From assembly GCA_963752605.1 (NCBI GenBank), contig CAVVYW010000005.1, forward strand, positions 1 through 64,000: 64,000 nt of DNA, given 5' to 3'. Below, one piece after another: positions 1-8,647 of this stretch. Both the position numbers and the translations under genes were made by a program. Under the pieces are notes generated by a model. The model had not been told where the DNA came from. It did not search any database and saw only the letters and a program-made list of their open reading frames with translations. The DNA comes from CAVVYW01 sp963752605. Its GTDB lineage: Bacteria > Actinomycetota > Thermoleophilia > Solirubrobacterales > 70-9. Within the stretch, counting starts at the first letter, position 1; the number at the start of each line of letters is the position of its first letter.

Positions 1-600
1 GACCAGACGGCCGAGTTCAGCGCAGCCAGCTTGTTGTCGTTGGGCGGGATGATCGTGGCCCAGTACTCGCGGACGAGGTCCTCGTGCTCGCGCAGGGCGG
101 TGTCCATGTCGGTGAAGATCACGCCCTGCTCCTCGAGCTTCTCGTTCACCTGGTGGTAGACGACCTCCGACTCGTACTGGGCGCCGACCCCGGAGAGGAA
201 CTTCGCTCCGCCTCGGGGATGCCGAGGCGGTCGAACGTGTTCTTGATGTCCTCGGGGACCTCCGACCAGTCGCGGCTGTTCTTGTCGGACGCGCGGACGA
301 AGTAGTGGATGTCGTTGAAGTCGATCTGAGCGAGGTTGCCGCCCAGGTCGGGGTCGGTCGGGACTCGAAGTGGTCGTAGGCCTTGAGGCGGAAGTCGCGC
401 ATCCACTGCGGCTCGTCCTTGTAATCGGAGATCGACTCGACCACCTCGCGGCTGAGTCCCTTGGGAGCCTTGTAGGCGTAGCCCGTCTCGGGATCGTGGA
501 AGCCGAACTTCTCCTTGTAGTCGGCATTGATCCCGCCGAGGTCGCGCTCCTCGGCAGGGCGCTCGCGAGTCTTGGGGATGGTGGTGTCGGGTGTTGCCAT
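1..600 (-). CDS. sufB: Fe-S cluster assembly scaffold SufB, 3'-truncated by window edge, two apparent frameshifts
   Basis: N-terminal ~200 residues of SufB, the scaffold of the SufBCD complex that assembles Fe-S clusters in the cytosol. Family-typical stretches are readable in three frames: a start segment with GINADYKEKFGFHDPETGYA, then AQIDFNDIHYFVRASDKNSR, then a VIFTDMDTALREHEDL-like part running off the left edge. The frame changes near 342-344 (a G run one base short) and again near 204-206, each explained by one missing base. The ATG at 600 overlaps the stop of the upstream Rieske gene (ATGA), so the two are probably translationally coupled. The identity is secure; whether the shifts are real is not, and sequencing error is more likely. 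Confidence 0.85.
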   Translation of the reverse strand, partial: MATPDTTIPKTRERPAEERDLGGINADYKEKFGFHDPETGYAYKAPKGLSREVVESISDYKDEPQWMRDFRLKAYDHFESRPTPTWAATSLRSTSTTSTTSSARPTRTAATGRRSPRTSRTRSTASASPRRSEVPLRGRRPVRVGGRLPPGEREARGAGRDLHRHGHRPARARGPRPRVLGHDHPAQRQQAGCAELGRLV

Positions 601-934
601 CAGTCGGAAATCTCCAGCTTCACTTTGTCGTCGTCGATCGTGACCGGGAAGGTGCGGACGGGCTGGTAGGCGGGGAGGGTCCTCGGCTTGCCCGTGGTGA
701 GGTCGAACAGTGACCCGTGCCGCGGACACTCCACGGTACAGGTCTCGACGTCGAACTCCCCCTCGGCGAGCGGGCCGTCGTCGTGGGAGCAGCGATCCTC
801 GATCGCATAGAGCTCGCCGCCGCAGTTGAAGATGCCGATCTTCGCCCCGTCGGGAGCCTCGATCAGCTTCATCTCGCCGGCGGGAGCTCGCCCGCGGGGC
901 AGACGTCGATCTGTTCCTTTGTGCCTTCAGTCAC
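600..934 (-). CDS. Rieske-type [2Fe-2S] ferredoxin of the suf locus, apparent frameshift near the N-terminus
   Basis: Small non-haem Rieske protein. The intact frame shows the two cluster motifs C-x-H (RCSHDDG) and C-x2-H (ECPRHG), typical of NirD/BphF-like ferredoxins of about 105 residues. The frame that is open from 872 lacks the usual first strand. A GTG at 934 opens a second frame (VTEGTKEQIDVCPAGELPP) that joins perfectly if one base is restored in the CCGG run near 876-880. I therefore annotate 600-934 as one gene with a one-base deletion. It directly precedes sufB, and small Rieske proteins are common in actinobacterial suf operons; its role as electron donor is inference. Confidence 0.8.
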
Positions 935-1014
935 GTTATTCCTACTCGGGAGGTCGGATTTTAGCGGCTGTGGTGCGTCGAGCCGGGGCGCGGTCCAGCA
1001 AAGTGCGGGGTGCA

Positions 1015-1506
1015 ATGGGAACACCGGAGCCAAGTCAAGCCCCCGCAGGCGGGGGGCGCGCTCGCCTGATCTTCGCGGCCGGCCTGGCGGCCCTCCTTGC
1101 GGTGGCGGCGATCGTGCTGGTGAGCCAGTCCGGCGGCTCGAAGCACACGTTCAGTGCCGCCCCGGAGCGCTGCCTCGACGGCTGGAACGAGGACGCGACC
1201 GCTCCCAGCCAGCTCGGCGTCCATCAGTACGACGCCCACGGATACAACTACGTGCAGGTGCTGACCCTGAGCTCGGATGGCTCCGCCCCCGTGCCGGAGA
1301 GCGAGCCGACCGCGGTCTGCGGGATCCTCTTCGCCTCGCCGAACCTCGACGCTGAGGTGAGCGCGGCGGGGCTGGTCCAGCTCCCGGGCGGCTGGCAGCC
1401 GCTCAGCAGGCTGCAGGAGACCTCGCGCCTCGCTGAGTACCAGGCGCAGGCCCAGGAGGACTACAACGCGAGGCTCCAGCAGGACGGCATGATCGAGCCG
1501 CTCTGA
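1015..1506 (+). CDS. Membrane-anchored extracytoplasmic protein of unknown function
   Basis: 163 residues. A short cytoplasmic N-terminus rich in Pro/Ala/Gly is followed by one hydrophobic segment (about residues 18-40, LIFAAGLAALLAVAAIVLV) and a hydrophilic domain with two Cys (RCLDGW and AVCGIL) that could form a disulfide outside the cell. The open frame begins further upstream, but the ATG at 1015 gives a sensible signal-anchor and avoids overlap with the divergent Rieske gene. No family was recognised. Confidence 0.65.
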   Translation: MGTPEPSQAPAGGGRARLIFAAGLAALLAVAAIVLVSQSGGSKHTFSAAPERCLDGWNEDATAPSQLGVHQYDAHGYNYVQVLTLSSDGSAPVPESEPTAVCGILFASPNLDAEVSAAGLVQLPGGWQPLSRLQETSRLAEYQAQAQEDYNARLQQDGMIEPL

Positions 1507-1549
1507 CCGGGGTCGCAGTCGGGGCGCGTGGTCTAGATTCCACTGAGGG

Positions 1550-1870
1550 ATGAGCCGAGAGTCCCGAAACGGAATCGCACTGCTTGCGCTCACCGCTGTT
1601 TGGGCGCTTGCGATCGCTCTGAGCGGCTCCACCGATGCGCTGCTGTACCTGGCGCCGGCGATGCTGCTGGCCGTACCTCTCTTCTTCGGACGCTTTCTCG
1701 GCGAGGACGTCCTCGAGCGTATCCGCGGAACAAGGATTGACCGACGACCGCGTCCGGTTCGGTCGTGGCGTCCGAGCCCGCGAGGGCCCAGTGTCCTCCT
1801 TCCGCGTGGCGGCGAGCTGATCGCCGGCGGGATGGCTGAGCGCGGGCCGCCCCTCCTGACTTCGGCCTAG
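1550..1870 (+). CDS. Small two-helix membrane protein, unknown function
   Basis: 106 residues. Two hydrophobic stretches in the first half (about residues 8-25 and 29-46) are followed by an Arg/Pro-rich basic tail containing LLPRGGELIAGGMAERGPP, which would lie in the cytoplasm. No domain recognised. A TAGATT -10-like element lies at 1534-1539, ten bases before the ATG, with no SD, so the transcript may be nearly leaderless. Confidence 0.55.
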   Translation: MSRESRNGIALLALTAVWALAIALSGSTDALLYLAPAMLLAVPLFFGRFLGEDVLERIRGTRIDRRPRPVRSWRPSPRGPSVLLPRGGELIAGGMAERGPPLLTSA

Positions 1871-1889
1871 AGCGCCCCCGGCCTCCTCG

Positions 1890-1912
1890 GTCGCGGGGCG
1901 CGGTCCCGCGAC
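1890..1912 (+). promoter_or_regulatory. GC hairpin directly in front of a strong SD
   Basis: GTCGCGGG (1890-1897) pairs perfectly with CCCGCGAC (1905-1912) around a 7-base loop. The SD GAAAGGAG follows immediately at 1913-1920, seven bases before the GTG of the next gene. It could be a terminator for the upstream gene without a T-run or a leader structure. The same hairpin-plus-GAAAGGAG layout recurs in front of the YcnI gene at 4344-4370. Confidence 0.45.
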
Positions 1913-1926
1913 GAAAGGAGATCACC

Positions 1927-2598
1927 GTGCGCAAGGTCGCATCGGTGCTCGCGATCGCACTCATCATCGCGACCCTGCCGGCCGAGCGGTCGGCCGCCCA
2001 CGAGGGCAACCCAAACTTCAGATCGGAGGTCAACGGCCTCACGCCGGAGACGGCGGGGGTGGCCGTGCGGATCCTCAACTACGACGACAGCCTGGAGCTC
2101 CAGAACGACTCGGGCAAGACGGTCACCGTGGAGGGCTACCAGGGGGAGCCGTATCTGCGGATCCTCGGTGACGGGACGGTCGAGGTGAACACCCTCTCGC
2201 CGTCCCACTACCTGAACGGGGATCGCTATGGCGAGGCCGACGTGCCGCCGGAGGCCGACCCTGACGCCCCGCCTGTCTGGGAGACGATCGACCGCAGCGG
2301 CCGTTATGGGTGGCACGACCATCGGGTCCATTACATGGGCCGCGGAACGCCGGAGCAGGTCACCGACGAGGGGGAACGGACCGAGGTCTTCGACTACTCC
2401 GTCCCGGTCGAGGTCGGCGGCGAGCCCGCCGCGATCACCGGGACCCTCGTGTGGGTCGGCGAGGATTCGGGCTTTCCGATCCTCCCGTTCGTCGTGCTCG
2501 CGGTCGTCGGTGCGGGCCTCGCGGCGCTCATCCTGATTCGGCGGCGTGGAGCCGGCGGCGGCGAGCCGCCCGGAGGAGAGGAGCGAGAGGCCTGGTGA
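1927..2598 (+). CDS. Secreted/membrane-anchored His-rich protein of a copper cluster
   Basis: 223 residues starting with GTG at 1927 behind the SD GAAAGGAG. A signal peptide (RKVASVLAIALIIATLPAERSAA) ends before a His (AHEGNP); the mature part has a His-rich patch WHDHRVHYMG near residue 132, and one C-terminal membrane segment (about 185-203) is followed by a basic/Gly-rich tail. The exposed N-terminal His after signal cleavage plus the HDHRVH patch suggest metal binding. Its stop overlaps the GTG of the CopC-CopD gene (GTGA). The copper role is inferred from this context and from YcnI downstream; the family itself was not recognised. Confidence 0.7.
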   Translation: MRKVASVLAIALIIATLPAERSAAHEGNPNFRSEVNGLTPETAGVAVRILNYDDSLELQNDSGKTVTVEGYQGEPYLRILGDGTVEVNTLSPSHYLNGDRYGEADVPPEADPDAPPVWETIDRSGRYGWHDHRVHYMGRGTPEQVTDEGERTEVFDYSVPVEVGGEPAAITGTLVWVGEDSGFPILPFVVLAVVGAGLAALILIRRRGAGGGEPPGGEEREAW

Positions 2599-4334
2599 TT
2601 CGCCGCTGCGCCCTCCCGCTGGCCGCGCTGGCGGCCCTGGTGCTGCCCGCCTCGGCGAGCGCCCACGCTGTGCTGGAGCGGACCTCCCCGTCGCAGGGTG
2701 CGGAGGTCGAACAAGCGCCAGAGCTGGTCGCCTTCTATTTCAACGAACCGGTCGAGGCGAGCTTCGGGGCGGTGCGGGTCTTCGATCCCGAGGGCGACCA
2801 GGTGGAGACCGGCGAGCTGATCAGGCCCGATGACCGGTCCGACGCGATGGGCGCCGATCTGTCCGAGGGGCTCGCGGACGGGACCTACACCGCCACCTAC
2901 CGGATCGTGTCCGCCGACGGGCATCCCGTCTCGGGCGGTTTCGTCTTCTCGATCGGAAACCCGGGGCGGGGCTCGGAGAAGACCGTGGCCGAGCTGCTCG
3001 ACGAGGGTGACGCGGGGCCGGTCACCGACGTCGCCTTTTGGGCCGACCGGCTCCTAGGCTATCTGGCGCTCGGGGTGGGGGTCGGCGCCCTGATCTTCCT
3101 CGTCGCGGTGTGGATACCGGCGCTCGCACGTGCACCGGACGGGGACTCGGATTGGGCCGAGGCCGCTCGCCACTTCAGCGGGCGCTGGTGGGCTCTCGCC
3201 CTCGTTGCGGCTCTCACCGGGCTCGTCGCCAGCCTCCTGGCCCTGCCGCTGCAGGCGGCCACGGTGAGCGGATCCTCATTCTGGTCGGCCCTCGACCGAT
3301 CGGTCCTGGAGGAGGTCCTGGACACCCGCTTCGGGACCGTGCTCGCTCTTCGGGCCGGCGCGTGGGCGGCTTTGGCCCTCGTGGTCGGGGTTGCCGCCGG
3401 GCGGCTCGGGGACCGCCCGCCTCGGGCCTGGGCGGCGGTCGCGGCCGCGCCGCTCTGCCTCTTCCTGATCATCTCACCGGCGCTGGCCGGCCACGCCAGC
3501 ACCCAGGATCCGACCGCGGTTCTGTTCACCTCCGACGCGATCCACGTCACGGCCATGTCGCTCTGGCTGGGGGGCCTCGTGGCGTTGCTGGTCGCGCTTC
3601 CGGCGGCGACCCGCGCACTCGACCCGCCGAAGAGAACCGCGCTCCTGCTCGAATCGCTGAGGCGCTTCTCGCCGCTGGCGCTGGCCTCGGTTCTGGCGCT
3701 CGCTGCGACGGGCACGGTCCAGGCGGTGATCGAGGTGGCCAGCTTCGACGCGCTGGTCGAGACCGGGTTCGGCCGCGCGGTCCTGGCAAAGGCGGCTCTC
3801 CTGAGCGTGCTGGTCGTCCTCGGCTATCGCAACCGGGCCAGGCTGATCCCGGCACTTGCCCGGTTGGCCGGCTCCGGCGAGTCACCGGGTCGCCCAGGCC
3901 TCTTGCTCCGGGCAAACCTGCGAGCGGAGGTCACGTTGATCGCTGCCGTTCTCGGCGTCGCCTCGGTGCTGGTCAGCTACGCGCCCCCGAGCGACTCGAG
4001 GCCGGGGCCCGTCTCGGGTACGGCCGATCTTGGGTCGCGAGTGCTCGACTACACGGTGGACCCCGCGCGGGTCGGGCGCAACCAGCTCCACCTCTACCTG
4101 TTCAACGCGGACGACGGCTCCCAGTTCGACGCCGCGCGTGAGGTCACGGCCACGGCCACTCTGCCGTCGAAACAGATCGGCCCGTTGCCCGTCGAGCTGA
4201 GTAAGGCCGGCCCGGGGCACTTCGTGGCTCCCGATCTCCGGCTCGGGGTGCCGGGCGCCTGGGAGCTGTCGATCGCGGTGCGCCTCTCGCGCTTCGAGCA
4301 GGACGAGGCGCGCCTGGAGGTGCCCATTCGATGA
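2595..4334 (+). CDS. CopC-CopD fusion, copper resistance/uptake membrane protein
   Basis: 579 residues from GTG 2595. After a signal peptide, the CopC-like domain begins with the typical HAVLERTSPSQGA (N-terminal His, a copper ligand in CopC) and ends with SADGHPVSGGFVFSI (second conserved His). A CopD-like domain with about eight membrane helices follows (about residues 150-430), including GHASTQD and the MSLWLGGLVALL segment, and a C-terminal periplasmic domain closes it. Such fusions are common in Gram-positives and link extracytoplasmic copper binding to membrane transfer. The open frame extends upstream of 2595, but the GTGA overlap and signal peptide fix the start. Confidence 0.88.
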   Translation: MIRRCALPLAALAALVLPASASAHAVLERTSPSQGAEVEQAPELVAFYFNEPVEASFGAVRVFDPEGDQVETGELIRPDDRSDAMGADLSEGLADGTYTATYRIVSADGHPVSGGFVFSIGNPGRGSEKTVAELLDEGDAGPVTDVAFWADRLLGYLALGVGVGALIFLVAVWIPALARAPDGDSDWAEAARHFSGRWWALALVAALTGLVASLLALPLQAATVSGSSFWSALDRSVLEEVLDTRFGTVLALRAGAWAALALVVGVAAGRLGDRPPRAWAAVAAAPLCLFLIISPALAGHASTQDPTAVLFTSDAIHVTAMSLWLGGLVALLVALPAATRALDPPKRTALLLESLRRFSPLALASVLALAATGTVQAVIEVASFDALVETGFGRAVLAKAALLSVLVVLGYRNRARLIPALARLAGSGESPGRPGLLLRANLRAEVTLIAAVLGVASVLVSYAPPSDSRPGPVSGTADLGSRVLDYTVDPARVGRNQLHLYLFNADDGSQFDAAREVTATATLPSKQIGPLPVELSKAGPGHFVAPDLRLGVPGAWELSIAVRLSRFEQDEARLEVPIR

Positions 4335-4343
4335 CTTGTCAAC

Positions 4344-4370
4344 GCGGGCCGCGGCCCGCATGGAAAGGAG
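4344..4370 (+). promoter_or_regulatory. Perfect GC palindrome followed by SD GAAAGGAG
   Basis: GCGGGCCGCGGCCCGC at 4344-4359 is a perfect 16-base palindrome lying in the 41-base gap after copCD. The SD GAAAGGAG (4363-4370) comes three bases later and the ycnI ATG follows at 4376. As RNA it would form a short GC hairpin that may insulate or tune ycnI translation. Confidence 0.45.
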
Positions 4371-4375
4371 AAGCA

Positions 4376-5056
4376 ATGAGGATCAAGTTGATGTTCGCGG
4401 TCGCGCTGGCGACCGCTCTGGCGCTACCGGCGGTGGGTCAGGCCCATGTGACCCTCCAGCCCGATGCGGTTCCCGCCGGCGGGTTCACCCGCTTCGACGT
4501 GCGGGTCCCCAACGAGCGGGATGACGCCGCGACCAACAAGGTCGAGGTGAAGTTCCCGGAGGGGTTCGTGTTCGTCTCCTATGAGCCCGTCGAGGGTTGG
4601 ACGACGGAGGTGAAGAAGAGCAAGCTCGCCGAGCCCGTCGAGGCTGAAGGTGAGCAGATCACCGAGCAGGTGACGACGGTGACCTGGACCGCCGACGATC
4701 CCGCGGCGGCGATCCAGCCCGGTCAGTTCCGGGACTTCGGGCTCTCGGTCGGGCTTCCGGAGGAGGCCGCCGAGGGCGATGTCCTCACCTTCCCGGCCCT
4801 CCAGACCTATGACAGCGGCGAGGTCGTGCGCTGGATCGGCGAGCCCGAATCCGAGGAGCCGGCGGCTCAGGTGACGCTGACCGCCTCCGAGGAGGAGCAC
4901 GGCGAGGCCGCCGAAGAAGAGGAGGAGGGCGAGTCCTCCGAGGATGATGACGACGAAGAATCGTCGGACACCCTCGCGATCATCGCGCTCGTGCTGGGCG
5001 CGGCCGGCCTGCTCGCGGGCGGGGCAGCGTTTCTGAGGAGCGGACGCAGCTCCTGA
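4376..5056 (+). CDS. YcnI-like (DUF1775) copper-associated protein
   Basis: 226 residues. A signal peptide ends at GQA and is followed by HVTLQPDAVPAGGFTRFDVRVPNE, the conserved start of the YcnI family in which the first His of the mature protein and a Trp (here in VEGWTTEV) take part in copper binding. The C-terminus has a long acidic Glu/Asp stretch and one membrane helix (SDTLAIIALVLGAAGLLAGG) with a short basic end, so it is a surface-anchored protein. The ATG at 4376 has the strong SD GAAAGGAG. It closes the copper cluster. The family is clear; copper chaperone function follows from family knowledge. Confidence 0.85.
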   Translation: MRIKLMFAVALATALALPAVGQAHVTLQPDAVPAGGFTRFDVRVPNERDDAATNKVEVKFPEGFVFVSYEPVEGWTTEVKKSKLAEPVEAEGEQITEQVTTVTWTADDPAAAIQPGQFRDFGLSVGLPEEAAEGDVLTFPALQTYDSGEVVRWIGEPESEEPAAQVTLTASEEEHGEAAEEEEEGESSEDDDDEESSDTLAIIALVLGAAGLLAGGAAFLRSGRSS

Positions 5057-5062
5057 TCCGAC

Positions 5063-5096
5063 GATGGGGGCGGCGGCTCGGGCCGCCGCCCCCATC
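5063..5096 (+). terminator. Long perfect hairpin after the copper cluster
   Basis: A 14-base perfect stem (GATGGGGGCGGCGG at 5063-5076 and its complement at 5083-5096) with loop CTCGGG starts seven bases after the ycnI stop. There is no T-run, as is common for GC-rich actinobacterial terminators. It separates the copper cluster from lemA. Confidence 0.75.
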
Positions 5097-5148
5097 CACG
5101 CCAGCGAGCCTGGCGCGACGACCGAGATCCCGATAGGTTGCGGCGGCC

Positions 5149-5745
5149 TTGGCTCTGATCATCATCATCGGCGTCGTCGTCCTGGTCGCCCTCGCCGTCC
5201 TGCTGCTCTACAACCGGATGGTGTCCAGGCGCAACGCCGTCGAGAACAGCTGGGGGCAGATCGAGGCCGCGCTCCAACGCCGGCATGACCTGATCCCCAA
5301 CCTGGTCGAGGCGGTCAAGGGCTACGCGAGTCACGAGCAGCGCACCTTCGAGAACGTGACCAAGGCGCGCAGCACCGCGGTGGCCGCGAAGGCGCCGCCC
5401 CAGCAGGCCGCCGCCGAGGACGCGCTCACGGCCGTGATCCAGCGCCTGATGGTGGTCGCCGAGCAGTACCCGGAGCTGCGGGCGACGGAGAACTTCCAGC
5501 AGCTCCAGGGTCAGCTGAGCGAGACCGAGAACCAGATCCAGATCACCCGCCGCGTCTACAACGACACGGTCCAGACCTACAACACGTTCATCCAGATCTT
5601 CCCCAACTCGGTCATCGCCGGGGCGTTCAACTTCGAGCCGCGGCAGTTCTTCGACGCCGAGGAGGAGGCCGAGGCGGCTCCCGAGGTGAGCTTCCCCGGA
5701 GGCGAGGGCGCACAGCCCGCCCAAGCGCCACCCGCCGAGAAGTAG
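5149..5745 (+). CDS. LemA family membrane protein
   Basis: 198 residues from TTG 5149. An N-terminal membrane helix (LIIIIGVVVLVALAVLLLYN) leads into the conserved LemA core: NAVENSWGQIEAALQRRHDLIPNLVE in two halves, a YPELRATENFQQLQ motif, and RRVYNDTVQTYNT before IQIFPNSVIAG. The tail is Glu/Pro-rich. The start is TTG because no ATG/GTG lies near the helix. It is followed after one base by a DUF2207 protein; lemA-DUF2207 pairs are common and probably act together at the membrane, but the biochemical function is unknown. Confidence 0.88.
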   Translation: MALIIIIGVVVLVALAVLLLYNRMVSRRNAVENSWGQIEAALQRRHDLIPNLVEAVKGYASHEQRTFENVTKARSTAVAAKAPPQQAAAEDALTAVIQRLMVVAEQYPELRATENFQQLQGQLSETENQIQITRRVYNDTVQTYNTFIQIFPNSVIAGAFNFEPRQFFDAEEEAEAAPEVSFPGGEGAQPAQAPPAEK

Positions 5746-5746
5746 C

Positions 5747-7591
5747 GTGCCGCGGCGCCTGGCCAGCTCCATCGCGGCGGCGGCCCTGTGCTGCCTCGCC
5801 TTCCCCGCCGCCGCCGCGGCCGACAGCGCCGACGTCACCGACGCCGACGTCACCCTGGGGCTCGCGCCGGACTCCAGCCTGCAGGTGGCCGAGACGCTGA
5901 CGTTCGACTACGAGGGCAGCTATCACGCCTCCTACCGCGACATCCCGCTCGGCTCGAACGAGAAGATGGCCGACATCACCGTGTCGGAGGGCGGCCGCAC
6001 CTTCAAGCAGGGCGGATGCACGGTGGAGGGCTGCACGGACGAGACCGGCAAGGTCGGCGTCACCAACTCCCCTGAGGGTGACGTCAGGATCGTCTGGCAT
6101 CACAACGCCAGCAACCAGGAGCGCACCTTCGTCGTCTCCTACCGGGTGATCGCCAAGGACCACGTGATCGCCTACGACGACGTGATCGACGTCTACTGGC
6201 AGGTGTGGGGCGATCAGTGGGACTTCGACCTGGACCACCTGACCGCAAGCCTGAGAGATCCGGCCTTGAGGCCCCATCCGCCGGGCGAGGAGGCTTCTCC
6301 CGAGAACCCTTCGGCGGTGTGGGGTATCCCTCGCGACGTCGAGGGGCAGGACTTCCTCGAGCCCGGCGTGGCGCGTCTCGAGGCATCAGACATTCCCGAC
6401 CATCAGTTCGTCGAATTGCGCGTCCTCGTCCCGCGGACGCCCGGCCAGGGAGTCAGCGCGGCCGGGCGGGGGGAAGGCAGCGGGCTGGGGGCTGTGACCG
6501 GCGACGAGCAGGCGCGGACCGAGGACTACAACTCGACGTTCAACAAGACGAAGCGGTGGATCGCCGACAACTCGGTCCTGCTGGCGGCGCTCGTGGCCGC
6601 TCTCGCACTCGGGCTGCTCGCGCTGTTCACCTTCCTCGCGCGCGAGCACCGGACCTCGACGCCCGAGCATCTTCCCGAGCCGCCGGACGACGCCAGCCCG
6701 GCTCTGGCCTACGGCCTCGCCCACGAGGGCGGCGACAGCACCGACACGGTTCTCGCGACCCTGCTCGACCTGGTCGAGCGCGGCTACTACGAGGACAAGC
6801 AGGCGACCACCGAGGACGAGAAGCTGGACCTCGCGATCGCGGTGGCGGCGAAGCGGCCCAGCACCGAGGGCCTCGAACCGCATGAGAAGGAGGTGCTCTC
6901 GTTCTTCGACGAATTACTTGAGGGGGAGGCAGTTCCGATGAGCGACATGAAGGACAGGATCCCCGAGCACGATTCGACCTGGCGCGGGCGCTGGGAGTCG
7001 ATGACCTCGGCGCTCGATTCGGTGGAGGAGGACCAGCTCGAATGGGACCGGAGCTTCAACGGCGCCAAGTGGCTGCTGTGGCTCGGGCTGATCGTCGTCT
7101 TCGCCCTGATCTGCCTGGCGGACGCGGTCGTGAACGAGGACGCGCACTTCCTGTTGCCCGGGGCGATCGGCTTCGTCACTCTGATCGTGGTGATGGCGTG
7201 GCCGGGCCGGCGCCTGAAGCGACTCGCGGCTCAGCCCGGCGAGCGCGTCGCCAACTGGAGGGCCTTCGAGCGCTGGACCGAGGACTTCCCGCGGCTCAAG
7301 GACGACCCGCCGGCGACCCTCGAGCTGTGGAAGCGGATCCTGATCTTCGGCGTGGCCTTCGGCACCGCCAAGCGGATGATCGAGTCCGGTCGCATTCCCG
7401 CGCCCGTTGTGGCGAGCAGCGGAGCCGCCTGGAGCACCTATTACTTCTCCGGCAACGCCACGGACTTCGGCGGCTCGTTCAGCTCAGGCTTCTCGTCGCA
7501 GGTTGCCCCCGAGTCCTCGAGCGGGGGCGGAGGCGGCTTCAGCGGCGGCGGAGGGGGCGGGGGCGGCGGAGGCGGCGGCGGGTCCTGGTAG
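5747..7591 (+). CDS. DUF2207 membrane protein with poly-Gly tail
   Basis: 614 residues from GTG 5747, one base after lemA. A signal peptide is followed by an extracytoplasmic beta-rich DUF2207 domain (about residues 30-230, with YEGSYHASYRDIPL and RTFVVSYRV), a membrane helix near 285-305, a cytoplasmic part, two more helices near 445-490, and a second soluble part. The last ~25 residues are Gly/Ser-rich with a run of 13 Gly before SW. This architecture is typical of the family. The very low-complexity tail is the DUF2207 hallmark end and is prone to length change. Function unknown. Confidence 0.85.
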   Translation: MPRRLASSIAAAALCCLAFPAAAAADSADVTDADVTLGLAPDSSLQVAETLTFDYEGSYHASYRDIPLGSNEKMADITVSEGGRTFKQGGCTVEGCTDETGKVGVTNSPEGDVRIVWHHNASNQERTFVVSYRVIAKDHVIAYDDVIDVYWQVWGDQWDFDLDHLTASLRDPALRPHPPGEEASPENPSAVWGIPRDVEGQDFLEPGVARLEASDIPDHQFVELRVLVPRTPGQGVSAAGRGEGSGLGAVTGDEQARTEDYNSTFNKTKRWIADNSVLLAALVAALALGLLALFTFLAREHRTSTPEHLPEPPDDASPALAYGLAHEGGDSTDTVLATLLDLVERGYYEDKQATTEDEKLDLAIAVAAKRPSTEGLEPHEKEVLSFFDELLEGEAVPMSDMKDRIPEHDSTWRGRWESMTSALDSVEEDQLEWDRSFNGAKWLLWLGLIVVFALICLADAVVNEDAHFLLPGAIGFVTLIVVMAWPGRRLKRLAAQPGERVANWRAFERWTEDFPRLKDDPPATLELWKRILIFGVAFGTAKRMIESGRIPAPVVASSGAAWSTYYFSGNATDFGGSFSSGFSSQVAPESSSGGGGGFSGGGGGGGGGGGGGSW

Positions 7592-7606
7592 TGGCCCGGC
7601 TTCTCG

Positions 7607-8113
7607 CTACTCCGCTCTATCGATCAGATCCCGGCGCTCGCGCCGCCGGCTGATCTGGGGCGAGAGCCCGACGGCCATGCCCCCGGCCTTGAGGGCAAGC
7701 TCCCAGAGGGTGGATCCGCGCGTGGCGGTGTCCTCGCCGTCGACGTGAGCCCGGATCTCATCGGCCATTCGGATCAGCTCAGGGGCGGTCGCCTGGGAGA
7801 CCTGCCACGAAAGGGCGTCGGCGAGCTCCGAGGCATAGGCCGCGAGCGTCGTCGACTCGTCCGGGCGGGCGGCCAGGGCGAGCGCCAGGGCGCATCCGAT
7901 CAACGAGTGGCCCGCGGCGTTCATGTCGCCGGTGTCCAGCGACGCGGCCGCGACCTCGGCTCGGCTCGCACCGAGCTCGATCATCGCCGTCTTGTTCCGG
8001 GCGATCGGCTGATCGCCCTGGAGCAGCAGCTCGCCGGCGATGATCGCCCATATCGGCGAGTCCTCTCGCCAAATCGAAGCAGCCTCGTCGAACTGCGCGG
8101 ACATCTGAACCAT
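7607..8113 (-). CDS. Hypothetical cytosolic protein
   Basis: 168 residues, no signal peptide, mostly helical by composition with an Ala/Leu-rich middle (LIGCALALALAARPDE) and a basic C-terminus (SPQISRRRERRDLIDRAE). Starts are possible at 8113 (MVQMSAQ) or 8104 (MSAQ). It converges on the DUF2207 gene with a 15-base gap and lies downstream of the suf genes on the same strand, 108 bases from sufU. I do not recognise it. Confidence 0.6.
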   Translation of the reverse strand: MVQMSAQFDEAASIWREDSPIWAIIAGELLLQGDQPIARNKTAMIELGASRAEVAAASLDTGDMNAAGHSLIGCALALALAARPDESTTLAAYASELADALSWQVSQATAPELIRMADEIRAHVDGEDTATRGSTLWELALKAGGMAVGLSPQISRRRERRDLIDRAE

Positions 8114-8221
8114 CCTTGGTTCTTCGACTAAACGTAGCCTTGAACCCGCAGATTTTCGTCCCCGCGGACGCTTGTTCTAGGCGTGGCGCAGGCGTGCCCA
8201 AGCGTGAATCGTGCCTGAGGC

Positions 8222-8647
8222 TCAGATCGCGGCGGCCTCGGCCGGGTCGCCCTGCTCGCCCTCGTCCTCCCAGTCGGCGGGCTTGCCCAAACTTGCGCCC
8301 TTCACCACCTTGAGGCCGAGGAGCGCGCACTTCATGCGCGTCGCGGAGATGTCGATTCCCAGCAGCTCGAGGACGAAGTCCTTCGGCAGCGCGAGGATCT
8401 CCTCACGGGTCTTGCCCTCCAGCTCCTCGGAGAGGAGCGACGTCGCGGCGGTGGAGATCGCGCAGCCCTGGCCCTCGAAGGAGACCTCCGAGACCCGACC
8501 CTCGTCGTCGAGCTTCAGGAAGACATGCTGCTCGTCTCCGCAGAACGGATTCGAGTCCTCGAAGTCGAGGTCGAAGGGGTCGAGCCGCCCGAAGTTCCGC
8601 GGGCGCTTGTAGTGATCCAGGATCTGGTCCCGGTAGAGCTCGTCCAT
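8222..8647 (-). CDS. sufU: SufU, Fe-S cluster assembly sulfur acceptor (IscU-like)
   Basis: 141 residues. Begins MDELYRDQILDHYKRPRNFG, diagnostic of SufU/IscU. Three Cys ligands are present: C36 in NPFCGDE, C62 in GQGCAIS and C107 in RMKCALL, plus D38; the 15-20-residue insertion between the second and third Cys (EELEGKTREEILALPKDF) is the SufU type. It accepts sulfur from SufS as a Zn-dependent partner in Gram-positives. The open frame reaches 8782, but the ATG at 8647 overlaps the sufS stop and is the family start. Confidence 0.93.
   Translation of the reverse strand: MDELYRDQILDHYKRPRNFGRLDPFDLDFEDSNPFCGDEQHVFLKLDDEGRVSEVSFEGQGCAISTAATSLLSEELEGKTREEILALPKDFVLELLGIDISATRMKCALLGLKVVKGASLGKPADWEDEGEQGDPAEAAAI

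Noticed and set aside
7510..7591. GGC-rich low-complexity end considered as an assembly artefact
   Set aside because: A poly-Gly tail is the normal end of DUF2207 proteins.
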